From contig DPHC01000005.1 of NCBI GenBank assembly GCA_003523055.1, positions 30,056 to 94,055 on the forward strand: 64,000 bases of DNA, in the 5' to 3' direction. Position numbers and translations under genes: made by a program. Under the pieces are notes generated by a model, which was not told where the DNA came from, did not search any database, and saw only the letters and a list, made by a program, of their open reading frames with translations. Shown here piece by piece: positions 51,507 to 61,302 of this stretch. Each line of letters starts with the position of its first letter. Within the stretch, counting starts at the first letter, position 1. This stretch comes from Dehalococcoidia bacterium. GTDB lineage: Bacteria > Chloroflexota > Dehalococcoidia > Lucifugimonadales > UBA3495.

Positions 51507-52924
51507 CACACTGGCCGATTAACAACCTCTGATGAGATTTTACGTTTTATGAGTTTCCCAAACCCTTCTTGCCCTATTAATTCTCTATCTTTCACTACTA
51601 TAGTGCCTCTAATAATTGTAGTTACCGGCCAGCCATGTGCTTTAAAACCTTCCCATATACTATAATCACTGATATTAAAATCAGTCATTTCCAAAGATTT
51701 CTCGAAATTAGGATCAATCAACACTATATCTGCATCTGAGCCTGGAGCTATTACACCTTTCTGAGGATACAGCCCCATGATTTTTGCTGCATTAGATGAT
51801 GTAACTTCCACAAATCTTTCCAAAGTCATCCCTTGTCTGGAAACACCTTCACTAAAGACAACTCCCATTCTCGTTTCAATACCGTTGTGTCCGCCTGTAA
51901 CGTCAGAAACTTTTTTTCCTGCTATTTTTAAATTCCAGTTGGTACAATATTCATCAGTGGCCACGGTACTCAAGCCAGAGCCAGTAAGAGATTTCCATAA
52001 ATTCTGCCTATCAGTTTCAGATTTTAAAGATGGATAAGTATGGTATTTCATACCAAATTCTTCTTTATAATTATCAGCATTGAAGCAACAGTAATTATGC
52101 AAAGTTTCTCCATAAATTGGTCTGCCTTGGGAACGAGCTTCTTTAACCGCCAACAAGCCCTCGGTAGCACTAACATGCACAAAATACACTGGTGCTCCAG
52201 TCCATTCAGAAACACGTAAGACTCTACGGAATGAGACATCTTCTGATTCATTGCTATGGACCAAATGCATGTTCCACCACTCTGTATTTTCTGCCTTAGC
52301 AAGCTTTTCATACATATGTTGTACCATATCATCATCTTCAGAATGCACTAACAACATAGATCCTGTTTGATGGACTACATCCATCAAATCGTGCAAATGG
52401 CCCATTTTAACCATTCGTGGCTCACCAGACATTTCCGGGGGGCGAATGTTAGTGGTGAATATTTTTATCGTAGGGAATCCTTCTTCCACGAATTCATGCA
52501 ATCCTCCCAAAATATTTTCTGGTATTTCTCCGAGAAGCATTAGATGATGAGAGTAATCCGAATATGATTTACCCGACCATACTGAGGAGCGTTCTGCTAA
52601 AGCTTGCTCAATTCCTATACCCGGGTACTGGATTGCAAAGTCTAAAATTGTAGTAGTCCCACCGAAAATTGACGCTCTACTAACTTCTTCTGGAGGTGCA
52701 GTCTTCTCCGAATATCCCATTATAGGTGCAGAAATATGCGCGTGAGGCTCAATTCCTCCTGGCACTACTATTTTACCTACGGCATCTATCACCTGAGTCG
52801 CTTCGTCATTTGAAGTTCCTGTAAGCGAAACACTTACAATTTTTTCTCCAGAAATTCCTATATCCCATGAACCTGATCCCCATGGGGTAACTACAGTTCC
52901 ATTTTTTATAATTAAATCTAGCAT
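51503..52924 (-). CDS. Dihydropyrimidinase/hydantoinase-family amidohydrolase
   Basis: This is a cyclic-amide hydrolase of the dihydropyrimidinase group (473 aa). The di-metal site is visible: H-x-H in EPHAHISAP, the Lys that would be carboxylated in TIKIFTTNI, His in LLVHSEDDD and YFVHVSATEG, and the Asp in VATDEYCTN. The usual start DLIIKNGTVVTPWG is present. It is 19 bp after an MFS gene on the same strand, so import and ring opening of a hydantoin-, pyrimidine- or allantoin-like compound is plausible. Confidence 0.88.
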   Translation of the reverse strand: MLDLIIKNGTVVTPWGSGSWDIGISGEKIVSVSLTGTSNDEATQVIDAVGKIVVPGGIEPHAHISAPIMGYSEKTAPPEEVSRASIFGGTTTILDFAIQYPGIGIEQALAERSSVWSGKSYSDYSHHLMLLGEIPENILGGLHEFVEEGFPTIKIFTTNIRPPEMSGEPRMVKMGHLHDLMDVVHQTGSMLLVHSEDDDMVQHMYEKLAKAENTEWWNMHLVHSNESEDVSFRRVLRVSEWTGAPVYFVHVSATEGLLAVKEARSQGRPIYGETLHNYCCFNADNYKEEFGMKYHTYPSLKSETDRQNLWKSLTGSGLSTVATDEYCTNWNLKIAGKKVSDVTGGHNGIETRMGVVFSEGVSRQGMTLERFVEVTSSNAAKIMGLYPQKGVIAPGSDADIVLIDPNFEKSLEMTDFNISDYSIWEGFKAHGWPVTTIIRGTIVVKDRELIGQEGFGKLIKRKISSEVVNRPVC

Positions 52925-52943
52925 CAGAGCTCCTTTATTAGAA

Positions 52944-54245
52944 TCAGTCTGCTCCTTCTATTGCAGAATCATTGTTTTTATTAGGTAAATAAGTTTCCCA
53001 ATCAGATACTTGCTCTTTTTTAGTGGACGGCAATAACATAATTGATAATACGCCAAGAGAACTAAATATCATTGACATCACAATTGTCATGTCAAAATCA
53101 CCAGTTATATCTCGAAGTAAGCCTCCTATAGCAGCACCTGAGGCCATTCCAGTACCTGCTCCCATCATTTGCCATCCATACGTACGAGCTACTGGCGCTC
53201 CTTTATAATATTGTCTGTTTATTATAGGGAATGAACTCATTTCTCCGCCAAATCCTATCCCAAACAGCACTGCAAATGTGTAAAACATCCAAGGTTCAGA
53301 AGCGAAAAATAAAATAAATAACGGAAATACTTGCAATGAGAAACAAAAGGCCATAATTATTTTACTACCAAGCATTTCTGACATTATAGGTGATCCAAAC
53401 CTAGTAAGGGTGCTTGACACAGCCATCACCATAAATACACTGGCAGCGGCAGTTAGAGACAATCCTCTATCAACAGCTATAGACGTTATCCACACAACCA
53501 TGACTGAATGACCTGCACAACCCCAATAATGAATTCCAATCAAATTCCAAAATGCGTTAGTTTTCTGTGCTCGTTTTAGAAAAACATTTGATCTGATTTT
53601 AGCATCTTCTTGACTTGCAGGTTTAACAATCGGGTCTGATGGATCAGATCCTAATGGTCTCAAATTTAAGTCACTTGGATCATTTCTATAAAAAGCTATA
53701 GCCAATAACAAAATAATTCCTCCACCTATGCCAGGTAGAGCAAATGCCCCTCTCAATCCCAATATTTCAAAACTTAAAATATATAAAACAATTGGAATCG
53801 CTATAACTGGGCCCAATCCTTGCGATGATTGCAAAATTCCCATTCCAATTCCCAAATGTTTTTTAAACCATACACCTACTCCTATCGTAAGAGGAACTTG
53901 AAATATAGCCATTGCCAAACTAACTATTATTCCAAAATATACATACAGTTCTATAATTGTTCGCATGGTTGAGGTTAGGACCATCCCAGTGACAAACAGC
54001 GCTGTACCAATTAACAATGCTTTCCTATATCCAAACCGATCTCCAATCCAGCCAGCAAAAGGGCCAAATAAACCAGAAGCTATCCATTGAATCGAGAATG
54101 CATACCCTACCATTCCATAAGACCAACCAAAAGTCTCTACAATTTTTGGTATCAAAACAGCTGAAGCTGTTCTGAAAGATGAAGCTGACAATCTCATTAC
54201 AGCAGCTGCTGTTACAACTACCCATGCATAGTGTATTTTATTCAT
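52944..54245 (-). CDS. MFS transporter
   Basis: This is a 433-aa, 12-helix major facilitator not closely like the tandem trio. It opens HYAWVVVTAAAVMRLSAS and has the loop signature WIGDRFGYRKALLIG. The central loop (about 200-225) is hydrophilic. It is upstream of the hydantoinase-like gene in the same operon, which suggests a nitrogen-containing or acid substrate, though the sequence itself does not fix it. Confidence 0.88.
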   Translation of the reverse strand: MNKIHYAWVVVTAAAVMRLSASSFRTASAVLIPKIVETFGWSYGMVGYAFSIQWIASGLFGPFAGWIGDRFGYRKALLIGTALFVTGMVLTSTMRTIIELYVYFGIIVSLAMAIFQVPLTIGVGVWFKKHLGIGMGILQSSQGLGPVIAIPIVLYILSFEILGLRGAFALPGIGGGIILLLAIAFYRNDPSDLNLRPLGSDPSDPIVKPASQEDAKIRSNVFLKRAQKTNAFWNLIGIHYWGCAGHSVMVVWITSIAVDRGLSLTAAASVFMVMAVSSTLTRFGSPIMSEMLGSKIIMAFCFSLQVFPLFILFFASEPWMFYTFAVLFGIGFGGEMSSFPIINRQYYKGAPVARTYGWQMMGAGTGMASGAAIGGLLRDITGDFDMTIVMSMIFSSLGVLSIMLLPSTKKEQVSDWETYLPNKNNDSAIEGAD

Positions 54246-54367
54246 TTACTTTTCCTACATTTATAAGCATAGCTCGATTACCCACAAAAACCTTGTATAA
54301 TAACATCATACTATCCCTTAATATTAAGCATAGTACAGATTAAAATACAGTTTGTCTAACATGACAA

Positions 54368-56863
54368 GTGAAGTTAAAAATGCAGTCACCGATTTCTAAT
54401 ATTAATATACCAATTGAACAAGTAGTTTCACCCGAGGATGCAATTAAAATCAATACATCCTTAAGTAATATTTTAGGCATTCAATCTGCTGAAACAAATA
54501 TAAGCAACCAAAATATATCCGTCACCTACAATCCAAATATCACTAGTTTAAATTCAATCAAGATAGGCATAGAAAGATCTGGTTACTTGATTAAACCTTC
54601 TCAACTGACTTTGAATGTATCTGGAATGACTTGCGGTGCGTGTGTTAATCATGTAGAAACTGCAATTAAAACCTTGCCTAACACTTTAAAAGCATCTGTT
54701 AATTTAGCAACGGAACGAGCTTCAATTGAATACTTACCAAATTCAAATGACAACATAAAAGAATTTATAGCAGCGATTAATTATGCTGGATACATCGGTT
54801 CACAAACAAAAGATAATGAATCGGAAATAAATCGTCTAAACAAAAAAACTGAAATAAAATCCTTAAAGTATAAATTAATATCTGCTGCCGTCGGAAGCAT
54901 CTTTATATTCTTATCAACCATGACCATATTTCCTTGGTCTAATATGGTCCATTCTGTTCCTTACATAGATATTTTATTTTTAACAATAGCTACAATCATT
55001 CAATTTTGGTGTGGATATATTTTTTACGATTCAGGTTTACGATCTCTCAAAGCTTTAGCACCAAACATGAATAGTTTAATTTGTATAGGTACATCTGTTG
55101 CTTACTTTTACAGTGTATTTGTCACTTTCGCTAACTTACTATATCCTTCACTGCTATCAACTTATAACCTCCAAGACCATCTTTTTTATGACACTTCAGC
55201 AATGATTATTACATTAATATTGCTAGGTAAATATATGGAAACAACAGCCAGAGTAAAAACGTCGCAATCAATCCGGCAATTAATGCAATTACAACCCCAG
55301 ACAGCTACTCTGGTACAAGGAAATATAAATGTTTCTGTTGATATCAACTCTATATTAGAAGGTCAGATCATACTAATCCATCCAGGAGAATCTATACCTA
55401 TTGACGGAATTGTAAAATCTGGACACACTAATATAGACGAATCAATGTTAACCGGAGAATCCTTACCACAATATAAAATTCCCGGAGACTCAGTATTTGC
55501 AGGCACTATAAATTTTACAGGTTCAATGACTATAGAGGCGACTAAAACCTCAAAGAACACCCTTCTATCAAAAATCATCAATTTAGTGGAAGAAGCACAA
55601 GCAAGCAAAGCACCTATTCAAATCCTAGCCGACAAAATCGCATCATTTTTTGTTCCAACAATTTTAGCAATTGGAATCATAGTATTTTTAATTTGGTTGA
55701 TCGCTGGCCCAGAGCCAAGTTTCATATATGCTTCTACTGCGCTCATATCTGTTTTAATCATAGCGTGTCCTTGTGCTTTAGGGCTTGCCACGCCCACAGC
55801 TATAGTCACGGGGACAGGGAAGGCCGCTCAACTAGGAATCTTAATCAAGAATGCCGAAGCTCTCGAACATTTAAGTAATGTAGACACCATTATTTTTGAC
55901 AAAACCGGCACTTTGACCGATGGATACCTTAATATAGAACAACTAATATCATTTGGACTACCTGACAATGAATTACTAACGATAGCTGCTGAGGCGGAAA
56001 TTCCTTCCGAGCATCCCATTGGGAAGGCAATATGTGCTGCTGCAAAACAAAAATCTCTCAATTTACAATCTTGCAGAGATTTTCTGTCCATCCCTGGAAT
56101 GGGAATTTCCGCCTCAGTGCAGGATCATTTAATACTAATTGGTAACAGCAAATTGATGGCCCATCACGGGATTTCCACAAATCACGAAAGCTCAACAATG
56201 TTACACCAAACAGTCATTTACATATCTATAGACTCAAAATTGTCTGGATTATTACTATTAAATAACAATATCAAACCCAGTGCTAAGAAAATGATATTCG
56301 AGTTAAAAACAATGAACAAAGAAGTTGTTTTACTAAGCGGCGATAATGAAGAAGCTTGCAAATATGTCGCTGGACAACTACAAATTGAAACATGCATTGC
56401 TGAAGCATTACCTGATTACAAATTTTCATATATTAAGGAGTTGCAAAATACTGGTAAACGTACTTTAATGATTGGAGACGGTATCAACGATGCCCCAGCT
56501 TTGGCTCAGTCTGATTTATCAATCGCGATGGGAGCAGGTACCAATATCGCGATTGAATCAGCTCAAGTAACTCTTTTACGGAATGATTTGTCAGCCATAA
56601 TATCAGCTATAAAGCTAAGCTATGTAACCACTAAAACAATAAAACAAAATTTATTCTGGGCATTCTTCTATAACATTCTACTGATACCAATAGCAGCTGG
56701 AATTCTTTATCCTCTGTTTTCAAGTGGCACAAACGTTCCTAATTACCTTGAATTCATCTTGGGAAATTATGGGTTTTTAAATCCCGTAATGGCTGCCTTC
56801 GCTATGGCCTTTAGTTCAATAACTGTTGTAGCAAACTCACTTAGGTTAAAAAGCTTCAAATAA
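54368..56863 (+). CDS. copA: Copper-translocating P1B-type ATPase
   Basis: This is a copper exporter (831 aa from a GTG; an ATG at 54380 is the other choice). It has two N-terminal metal-binding-like domains. The first (about 5-70) has no Cys pair and is degenerate; the second has GMTCGACVNHVE. Eight helices carry the CPC motif in ACPCALGLATPTA. The phosphorylation site is DKTGTLTDG, the HP motif is SEHPIGKAI, and the hinge is GDGINDAPALAQ. NYLEFILGNYGFLNPVMAAFAMAFSS-type residues in the last helices support Cu+ specificity. It is convergent with secA. Confidence 0.94.
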   Translation: MKLKMQSPISNINIPIEQVVSPEDAIKINTSLSNILGIQSAETNISNQNISVTYNPNITSLNSIKIGIERSGYLIKPSQLTLNVSGMTCGACVNHVETAIKTLPNTLKASVNLATERASIEYLPNSNDNIKEFIAAINYAGYIGSQTKDNESEINRLNKKTEIKSLKYKLISAAVGSIFIFLSTMTIFPWSNMVHSVPYIDILFLTIATIIQFWCGYIFYDSGLRSLKALAPNMNSLICIGTSVAYFYSVFVTFANLLYPSLLSTYNLQDHLFYDTSAMIITLILLGKYMETTARVKTSQSIRQLMQLQPQTATLVQGNINVSVDINSILEGQIILIHPGESIPIDGIVKSGHTNIDESMLTGESLPQYKIPGDSVFAGTINFTGSMTIEATKTSKNTLLSKIINLVEEAQASKAPIQILADKIASFFVPTILAIGIIVFLIWLIAGPEPSFIYASTALISVLIIACPCALGLATPTAIVTGTGKAAQLGILIKNAEALEHLSNVDTIIFDKTGTLTDGYLNIEQLISFGLPDNELLTIAAEAEIPSEHPIGKAICAAAKQKSLNLQSCRDFLSIPGMGISASVQDHLILIGNSKLMAHHGISTNHESSTMLHQTVIYISIDSKLSGLLLLNNNIKPSAKKMIFELKTMNKEVVLLSGDNEEACKYVAGQLQIETCIAEALPDYKFSYIKELQNTGKRTLMIGDGINDAPALAQSDLSIAMGAGTNIAIESAQVTLLRNDLSAIISAIKLSYVTTKTIKQNLFWAFFYNILLIPIAAGILYPLFSSGTNVPNYLEFILGNYGFLNPVMAAFAMAFSSITVVANSLRLKSFK

Positions 56864-56869
56864 TTAATG

Positions 56870-59428
56870 TTACCCGTGGCAGCGTTTAAATTTTTTTCCA
56901 CTACCACAAGGACAAGTTTCATTTCTTCCAGTTTTTTTATTTGAATAATCTGCAGATCTATTGTCTTTTTTTGCAGTTGCCGGAGATGGGGTGATTTGAA
57001 GGTGTACGTTAAACAAACTTCTCAATACATCAGTTTGAATTATATTAAGTAATTCTTTAAATAATTTAAACCCTTCTCCTTTATAAACAACTAAAGGGTC
57101 TCTTTGGCCGTATGCGTGGAGTCCAACTCCGGTTCGCAAGTTTTCCATAGTGGTTAAATGGTTCAACCACCTACTATCAATGGATTTCAAAAATAATATT
57201 TTTGCGGCTATATTCATATTATCTGCTTGTAATTCTTCAGATTTTTGTTCATAAATATGCTCAGCATGCAGTAATAAAGAATCCATAATACTAGATGGTT
57301 TCATTTGTAACAGTGTAGGTTCATCTTTCAAATCGTTTGGGGGTTCGCCCAATGCCTCAATGTCAGAATAAAATGAGTCCAAGTCCCAAAAGTCGCTATT
57401 ATGGCCAACTAAATTTTGTTCAACAATAGACGTATATTCTTGCCTAAGCAGTTGAATAATTTTGGTTTTTATATCATCTGTGCTCATAACAGAATTGCGT
57501 TCTTGATAAATTATAGTGCGTTGATTATTCAAAACATCGTCATAATTTAACAAATGTTTTCTAATGTCGAAATGATATCCTTCTACTTTAACTTGAGCTC
57601 CTCTAATGGATCTAGTTATTAATTTATTTTCAATAGGAACATCTTCTTCTAACCCAGTCCAGCTCATAACTGTTTTAATACGTTCTCCACCAAATCTGTG
57701 CATTAAATCATCTTCTAAAGAAACATAAAATTGTGACGTTCCAGGATCTCCTTGTCTTCCCGCTCTACCTCTCAATTGGTTGTCTATACGACGTGAATCA
57801 TAATGTTCCACACCAATCACATGAAGCCCACCTAATGATATAACCTCTTCATGCTCTGATTTCCATTCATCATCCAAAGAAACAGATGCTCCTCCTAATA
57901 ATATATCTGTACCTCTTCCTGCCATATTAGTCGAGACAGTTACTGCTGCTAATTTTCCTGCCTCAGCAATGATTCCAGACTCATTGGCATGATTCTTAGC
58001 GTTTAATACATTGTGTTTAACGCCTTGTTTCTTCAATTTATCACTTAAATATTCAGAATCTTCAATAGAAGCAGTTCCTATTAAAACTGGCCTGTTAGAT
58101 GCATGAATATTAGCTATATCGTCAATTATGGCCTGCCATTTAGCTTTCGAATTTTGAAAAACCAAATCACTCTGATCTGCTCTTTGCATGGGTAAATTAG
58201 TCGGAATTTCAGCCACTTCTAAGCCATATATTTGATAAAATTCTTCTGATTCCGTACTAGCAGTTCCGGTCATTCCACAAAGTTTAGAGTACAATCTAAA
58301 ATAATTCTGTAAAGTTATAGTCGCATAGGTAACACTTTCTCGTTGGACCATTACCCCTTCTTTAGCTTCTATAGCCTGGTGTAATCCATCCGACCATCTT
58401 CTTCCTTGCTGTAATCTACCTGTAAATTCATCTACGATGACAATCTCGCCATCCCGGATCACATAGTCTTTATTTTTCTGCTTTGAATATCTAGCGACAA
58501 CCGCATTTTCAGCAAAGTGGACTAAATGAAAATTTTCAGGATCATACAAGTTATCAACTTTAAGCCATTGTTCAAATTTATGTATTCCTTCTTCTGTTAA
58601 TGAAATGCCTCTAGTTTTATCATCTACTGTAAAATCTTGATTCTCTGAAAGTCTTGTGGATAATTTAGCAAAGTCAGCATACAAATTAGCGGATTCTTCT
58701 GCTGGGCCACTGATTATTAATGGTGTTCGAGCTTCGTCTATTAATATATTATCAACTTCATCGACTATAGCATAGATTCTATTTTTTTGAACCATTCCTT
58801 CTTCTTCCACAGCCATGTTATCTCTTAAGTAATCAAATCCAAATTCATTATTAGTGCCATATAATACATCAGCTGCATACGCCTTTTTACGTTCAACCAA
58901 TTGCATTGATTTATTATCTGAGCTCTCATCCATGTTAGGTTGATACAGATATGCAGTGTCATTTTGTAAACAACCAACTGACAGACCCAGTCTTTGATAT
59001 ATAGGCCCCATCCAAGCAGCATCTCTCATAGCAAGATAATCATTAACTGTCACAACATGGACAGATGCTGATAATGCATTCAAAAATGCAGGCAACGTCG
59101 CTACTAACGTTTTACCCTCTCCTGTTTTCATTTCAGCAATTTGACCATTATGCAAAACAATACCGCCGATAAGCTGAACATCATAATGACGCTGCCCTAT
59201 GGTTCGTTTTGCAATTTCACGGACCAAAGCAAATGCTGGAACCAAAACGTCATCTAAAGACTTACCTTTAGAAAGTTCTTCTTTAAAACTCGATACTTTC
59301 AAATCAATCTCAGTATCAGATAAATTCTCAAATTCATCTTCTAACTCATTAATCAAAGCCACTAGTTTTTCTGATTTTTTTATTATTTTCTGGCTGTCGC
59401 CAGTTAATTTTTTTAAAAAAGTTACCAT
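56870..59428 (-). CDS. secA: Preprotein translocase ATPase SecA
   Basis: SecA is the motor of the Sec export pathway. The 852-aa protein has the Walker A motif AEMKTGEGKTLVA, the DEAD-type VDEVDNILIDEARTPLIISG, the preprotein-binding region, GRGTDILLGG and RGRAGRQGDPG in motor domain 2, and a C-terminal zinc finger CPCGSGKKFKRCHG that binds SecB or ribosomes. The length is standard. A 77-bp gap separates it from the next gene upstream. Confidence 0.97.
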   Translation of the reverse strand: MVTFLKKLTGDSQKIIKKSEKLVALINELEDEFENLSDTEIDLKVSSFKEELSKGKSLDDVLVPAFALVREIAKRTIGQRHYDVQLIGGIVLHNGQIAEMKTGEGKTLVATLPAFLNALSASVHVVTVNDYLAMRDAAWMGPIYQRLGLSVGCLQNDTAYLYQPNMDESSDNKSMQLVERKKAYAADVLYGTNNEFGFDYLRDNMAVEEEGMVQKNRIYAIVDEVDNILIDEARTPLIISGPAEESANLYADFAKLSTRLSENQDFTVDDKTRGISLTEEGIHKFEQWLKVDNLYDPENFHLVHFAENAVVARYSKQKNKDYVIRDGEIVIVDEFTGRLQQGRRWSDGLHQAIEAKEGVMVQRESVTYATITLQNYFRLYSKLCGMTGTASTESEEFYQIYGLEVAEIPTNLPMQRADQSDLVFQNSKAKWQAIIDDIANIHASNRPVLIGTASIEDSEYLSDKLKKQGVKHNVLNAKNHANESGIIAEAGKLAAVTVSTNMAGRGTDILLGGASVSLDDEWKSEHEEVISLGGLHVIGVEHYDSRRIDNQLRGRAGRQGDPGTSQFYVSLEDDLMHRFGGERIKTVMSWTGLEEDVPIENKLITRSIRGAQVKVEGYHFDIRKHLLNYDDVLNNQRTIIYQERNSVMSTDDIKTKIIQLLRQEYTSIVEQNLVGHNSDFWDLDSFYSDIEALGEPPNDLKDEPTLLQMKPSSIMDSLLLHAEHIYEQKSEELQADNMNIAAKILFLKSIDSRWLNHLTTMENLRTGVGLHAYGQRDPLVVYKGEGFKLFKELLNIIQTDVLRSLFNVHLQITPSPATAKKDNRSADYSNKKTGRNETCPCGSGKKFKRCHG

Positions 59429-59505
59429 ATAAAAGTCTTAATGTTTATTTTCTCCATTATCTCATGTTATTCGAAAGAACCGCAAACCAAATTAATTACT
59501 ATTTG

Positions 59506-59916
59506 TTAATGTTTATTTGATATTTGGTTAAAATATTCTCTTAGAACGTCTGAATAAGAATTTTTTTCAATGATTTCAGATAAATTAAAATGCTTTCCAA
59601 TTATATCCAATCCATTTTTTGTAATTTTATATCTTTGATGCTGCATACTATAGGGAGCACATTTCTCAACTAGGTTAAAATTTATTAATTTAGATATTGA
59701 GTTTATTATACGTGACCGCCATTTTGGTCTTCTTTCTAAGGTCAATTCAGATTCCAGAGCTTGTGAATTAATAGTTAACTTATCTAAATATTGTTGCCAT
59801 GTGATTTCTAATTGTTTCACTTGAAAAATGGTCATCGGAAATTCTTTCTCGATAATCAACAGAACTAAAATAGATTCAAGATCTTGAATTTCTTCATTAA
59901 GTGAAATCAAATTCAA
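59506..59916 (-). CDS. Hypothetical protein, possible winged-helix regulator
   Basis: This is a 136-aa protein without signal or helices for the membrane. The centre, KWRSRIINSISKLINFNLVEK, then HQRYKITKNGLDIIGKHF, is like a winged-helix domain of PadR or MarR type (helix 3 followed by a wing with Y-K-I-T). The N-terminal half is a helical part of unknown kind. It starts 1 bp after the stop of the PPOX gene, so both are co-transcribed. Confidence 0.55.
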   Translation of the reverse strand: MNLISLNEEIQDLESILVLLIIEKEFPMTIFQVKQLEITWQQYLDKLTINSQALESELTLERRPKWRSRIINSISKLINFNLVEKCAPYSMQHQRYKITKNGLDIIGKHFNLSEIIEKNSYSDVLREYFNQISNKH

Positions 59917-59917
59917 C

Positions 59918-60385
59918 TCAAGAATTCTCGAGTTGAACGGATTCCCAATAATTTGACCATTGCTGTTTCATTTCAGCTTCGCTTTGACCAGCAGCATACC
60001 CTGGAGAAATTACTTGAGATACTTCAGCTATATGAATTAACACATATCTCTTAGAAGGGAATGCCCTTCCACTCCTATTTTTGGTAATGGATTCGTGGAT
60101 TTGATCAAATAACTCACCTTCGGTGAGAATTTCAGCACATCCTTTGAAGATATAACCCTTTCTTGCAAAATAATCCACTATATTAATTTCACATACTGGA
60201 TTAATCATAAGATTAGCAATAGTATGAGGCGAACCTAAATCTGCGAACATTAGGCAATCATCATTCCAGACTGCCATAGTGCCCTTTGGAGACAAATTCG
60301 GAAGGCCATCTTGAGATGCAGTGGCAATGAATCCCATGCGCTGCTGACGGACCATTTTTTTTATGTCTTCTGTGAGAATTCCCAT
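59918..60385 (-). CDS. Pyridoxamine 5'-phosphate oxidase-fold protein
   Basis: This is a flavin- or F420-binding split-barrel protein of 155 aa. It has the usual start QRMGFIATASQDGLPNLSPKGTMAVW, then LMFADLGSPHTIANLMINPVCEINIVDYFARKGYIFKG, as in small PPOX-family proteins. The start is preceded by AAAAGGTA. Substrate and cofactor are not determined. tRNA-Gly is 28 bp upstream on the same strand. Confidence 0.85.
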   Translation of the reverse strand: MGILTEDIKKMVRQQRMGFIATASQDGLPNLSPKGTMAVWNDDCLMFADLGSPHTIANLMINPVCEINIVDYFARKGYIFKGCAEILTEGELFDQIHESITKNRSGRAFPSKRYVLIHIAEVSQVISPGYAAGQSEAEMKQQWSNYWESVQLENS

Positions 60386-60413
60386 AAAATACCTTTTGTA
60401 ATTCTATGCCCGG

Positions 60414-60485
60414 AGCGGGCGAAGGGATTCGAACCCTCGACTTTGTGCTTGGGAAGCACACACTCTACCACTGAGTTACACCCGC
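60414..60485 (-). tRNA. tRNA-Gly (anticodon CCC)
   Basis: Read on the minus strand it gives a full cloverleaf. The acceptor GCGGGTG pairs with CGCCCGC, including one T-G pair. The D arm contains AGTGGTAGAG. The anticodon stem is TGTGC/GCACA with loop TTCCCAA, giving anticodon CCC. The T loop is TTCGAAT. Discriminator T is followed by CCG, so CCA is not encoded, unlike the tRNA-Gly(TCC) at 5827. Confidence 0.9.
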
Positions 60486-60513
60486 ACTACTAAAATGCAG
60501 GGCCAGTATTATA

Positions 60514-60858
60514 TTACAAAGCTGCTGTAATTATAATTTCTACCCATACACCAGTTCTACCCAGTGTTGCGGATCCGCAAGCTCGAGTGGGGGCGCATCC
60601 TTCTGGAATCCATTCATCCCACACAGCATTCATTTCATCAAAAGATCTCATGTCATCAAGCCAAATTTCAGCTCTAAGTAATTTAGATTTATCTGATCCG
60701 GAGTCAGATAATAAACCATCAATTTTAGAAAGTATTTCTTCAGTTTGCTCGGCAACGCTATCGTAAGCTGTACCTGTAGTTCCTGCTAAATACACTACTT
60801 CGTTGTGTACCACAGCCCTACTCATCCTAGTTCCTGTTTCGGATCTTATAATTTCCAT
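60514..60858 (-). CDS. RidA-family (YjgF/YER057c/UK114) protein
   Basis: This is a small trimeric deaminase-fold protein (114 aa) that hydrolyses reactive enamine or imine intermediates. It has EVVYLAGTTGTAYDSVAEQTEEILSKID and the C-terminal GCAPTRACGSATLGRTGVWVEI, in which the Arg of P-T-R-A is the substrate-binding residue. AAGGAGAAAT lies before the ATG. It has its own short upstream region of about 130 bp with no other gene. Confidence 0.9.
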   Translation of the reverse strand: MEIIRSETGTRMSRAVVHNEVVYLAGTTGTAYDSVAEQTEEILSKIDGLLSDSGSDKSKLLRAEIWLDDMRSFDEMNAVWDEWIPEGCAPTRACGSATLGRTGVWVEIIITAAL

Positions 60859-60989
60859 AGAAATTTCTCCTTAAAATTCAATTACAATACCGCCAGTATC
60901 ATAAGTTTAAGGTCACAGGCATGACCCAACCCTTTAATGCTTATAATCAACTGATGCCAGATTAAAAAATCCGGCCAAAGACACAACTA

Positions 60990-61172
60990 TTAAGGTTTAT
61001 GTTTGTTAATTAACTCAGCTACTCTACCGTCAATAGTGCCAAGTTCAACACCTGCATCGGATTTCGCTACTCCTAAATGAGCATCTTGTTCAATTTCTTC
61101 CCATTCAGGTTCTAGTTCAAACTCATCTCTAAGTTCTTCAAACAAATTGTCTAGACTCTGTTTGTCAAACAT
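60990..61172 (-). CDS. Small acidic hypothetical protein (60 aa)
   Basis: This is an unrecognised 60-residue protein, strongly acidic in its first half (Glu/Asp/Leu helix) and followed by a DAGVELGTIDGRVAEL segment. GGAG stands before the ATG. No membrane segment or Cys is present. It is separated by about 130 bp from both neighbours and probably is its own unit. Confidence 0.5.
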   Translation of the reverse strand: MFDKQSLDNLFEELRDEFELEPEWEEIEQDAHLGVAKSDAGVELGTIDGRVAELINKHKP

Positions 61173-61302
61173 AATTTTTCTCCAATATCAAGATATTAAT
61201 TCATGTACAATACTTCAAAATCCACCATATGAATCAGCCCTAGTCTATCCCAAACAAAAACCAATGACAAGAGCAAACTCTATATAAATAAATTTTACTT
61301 AT

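Noticed and set aside
5827..60485. The two tRNA-Gly genes as possible integration sites
   Set aside because: Neither has an adjacent integrase nor a repeated 3' end nearby.
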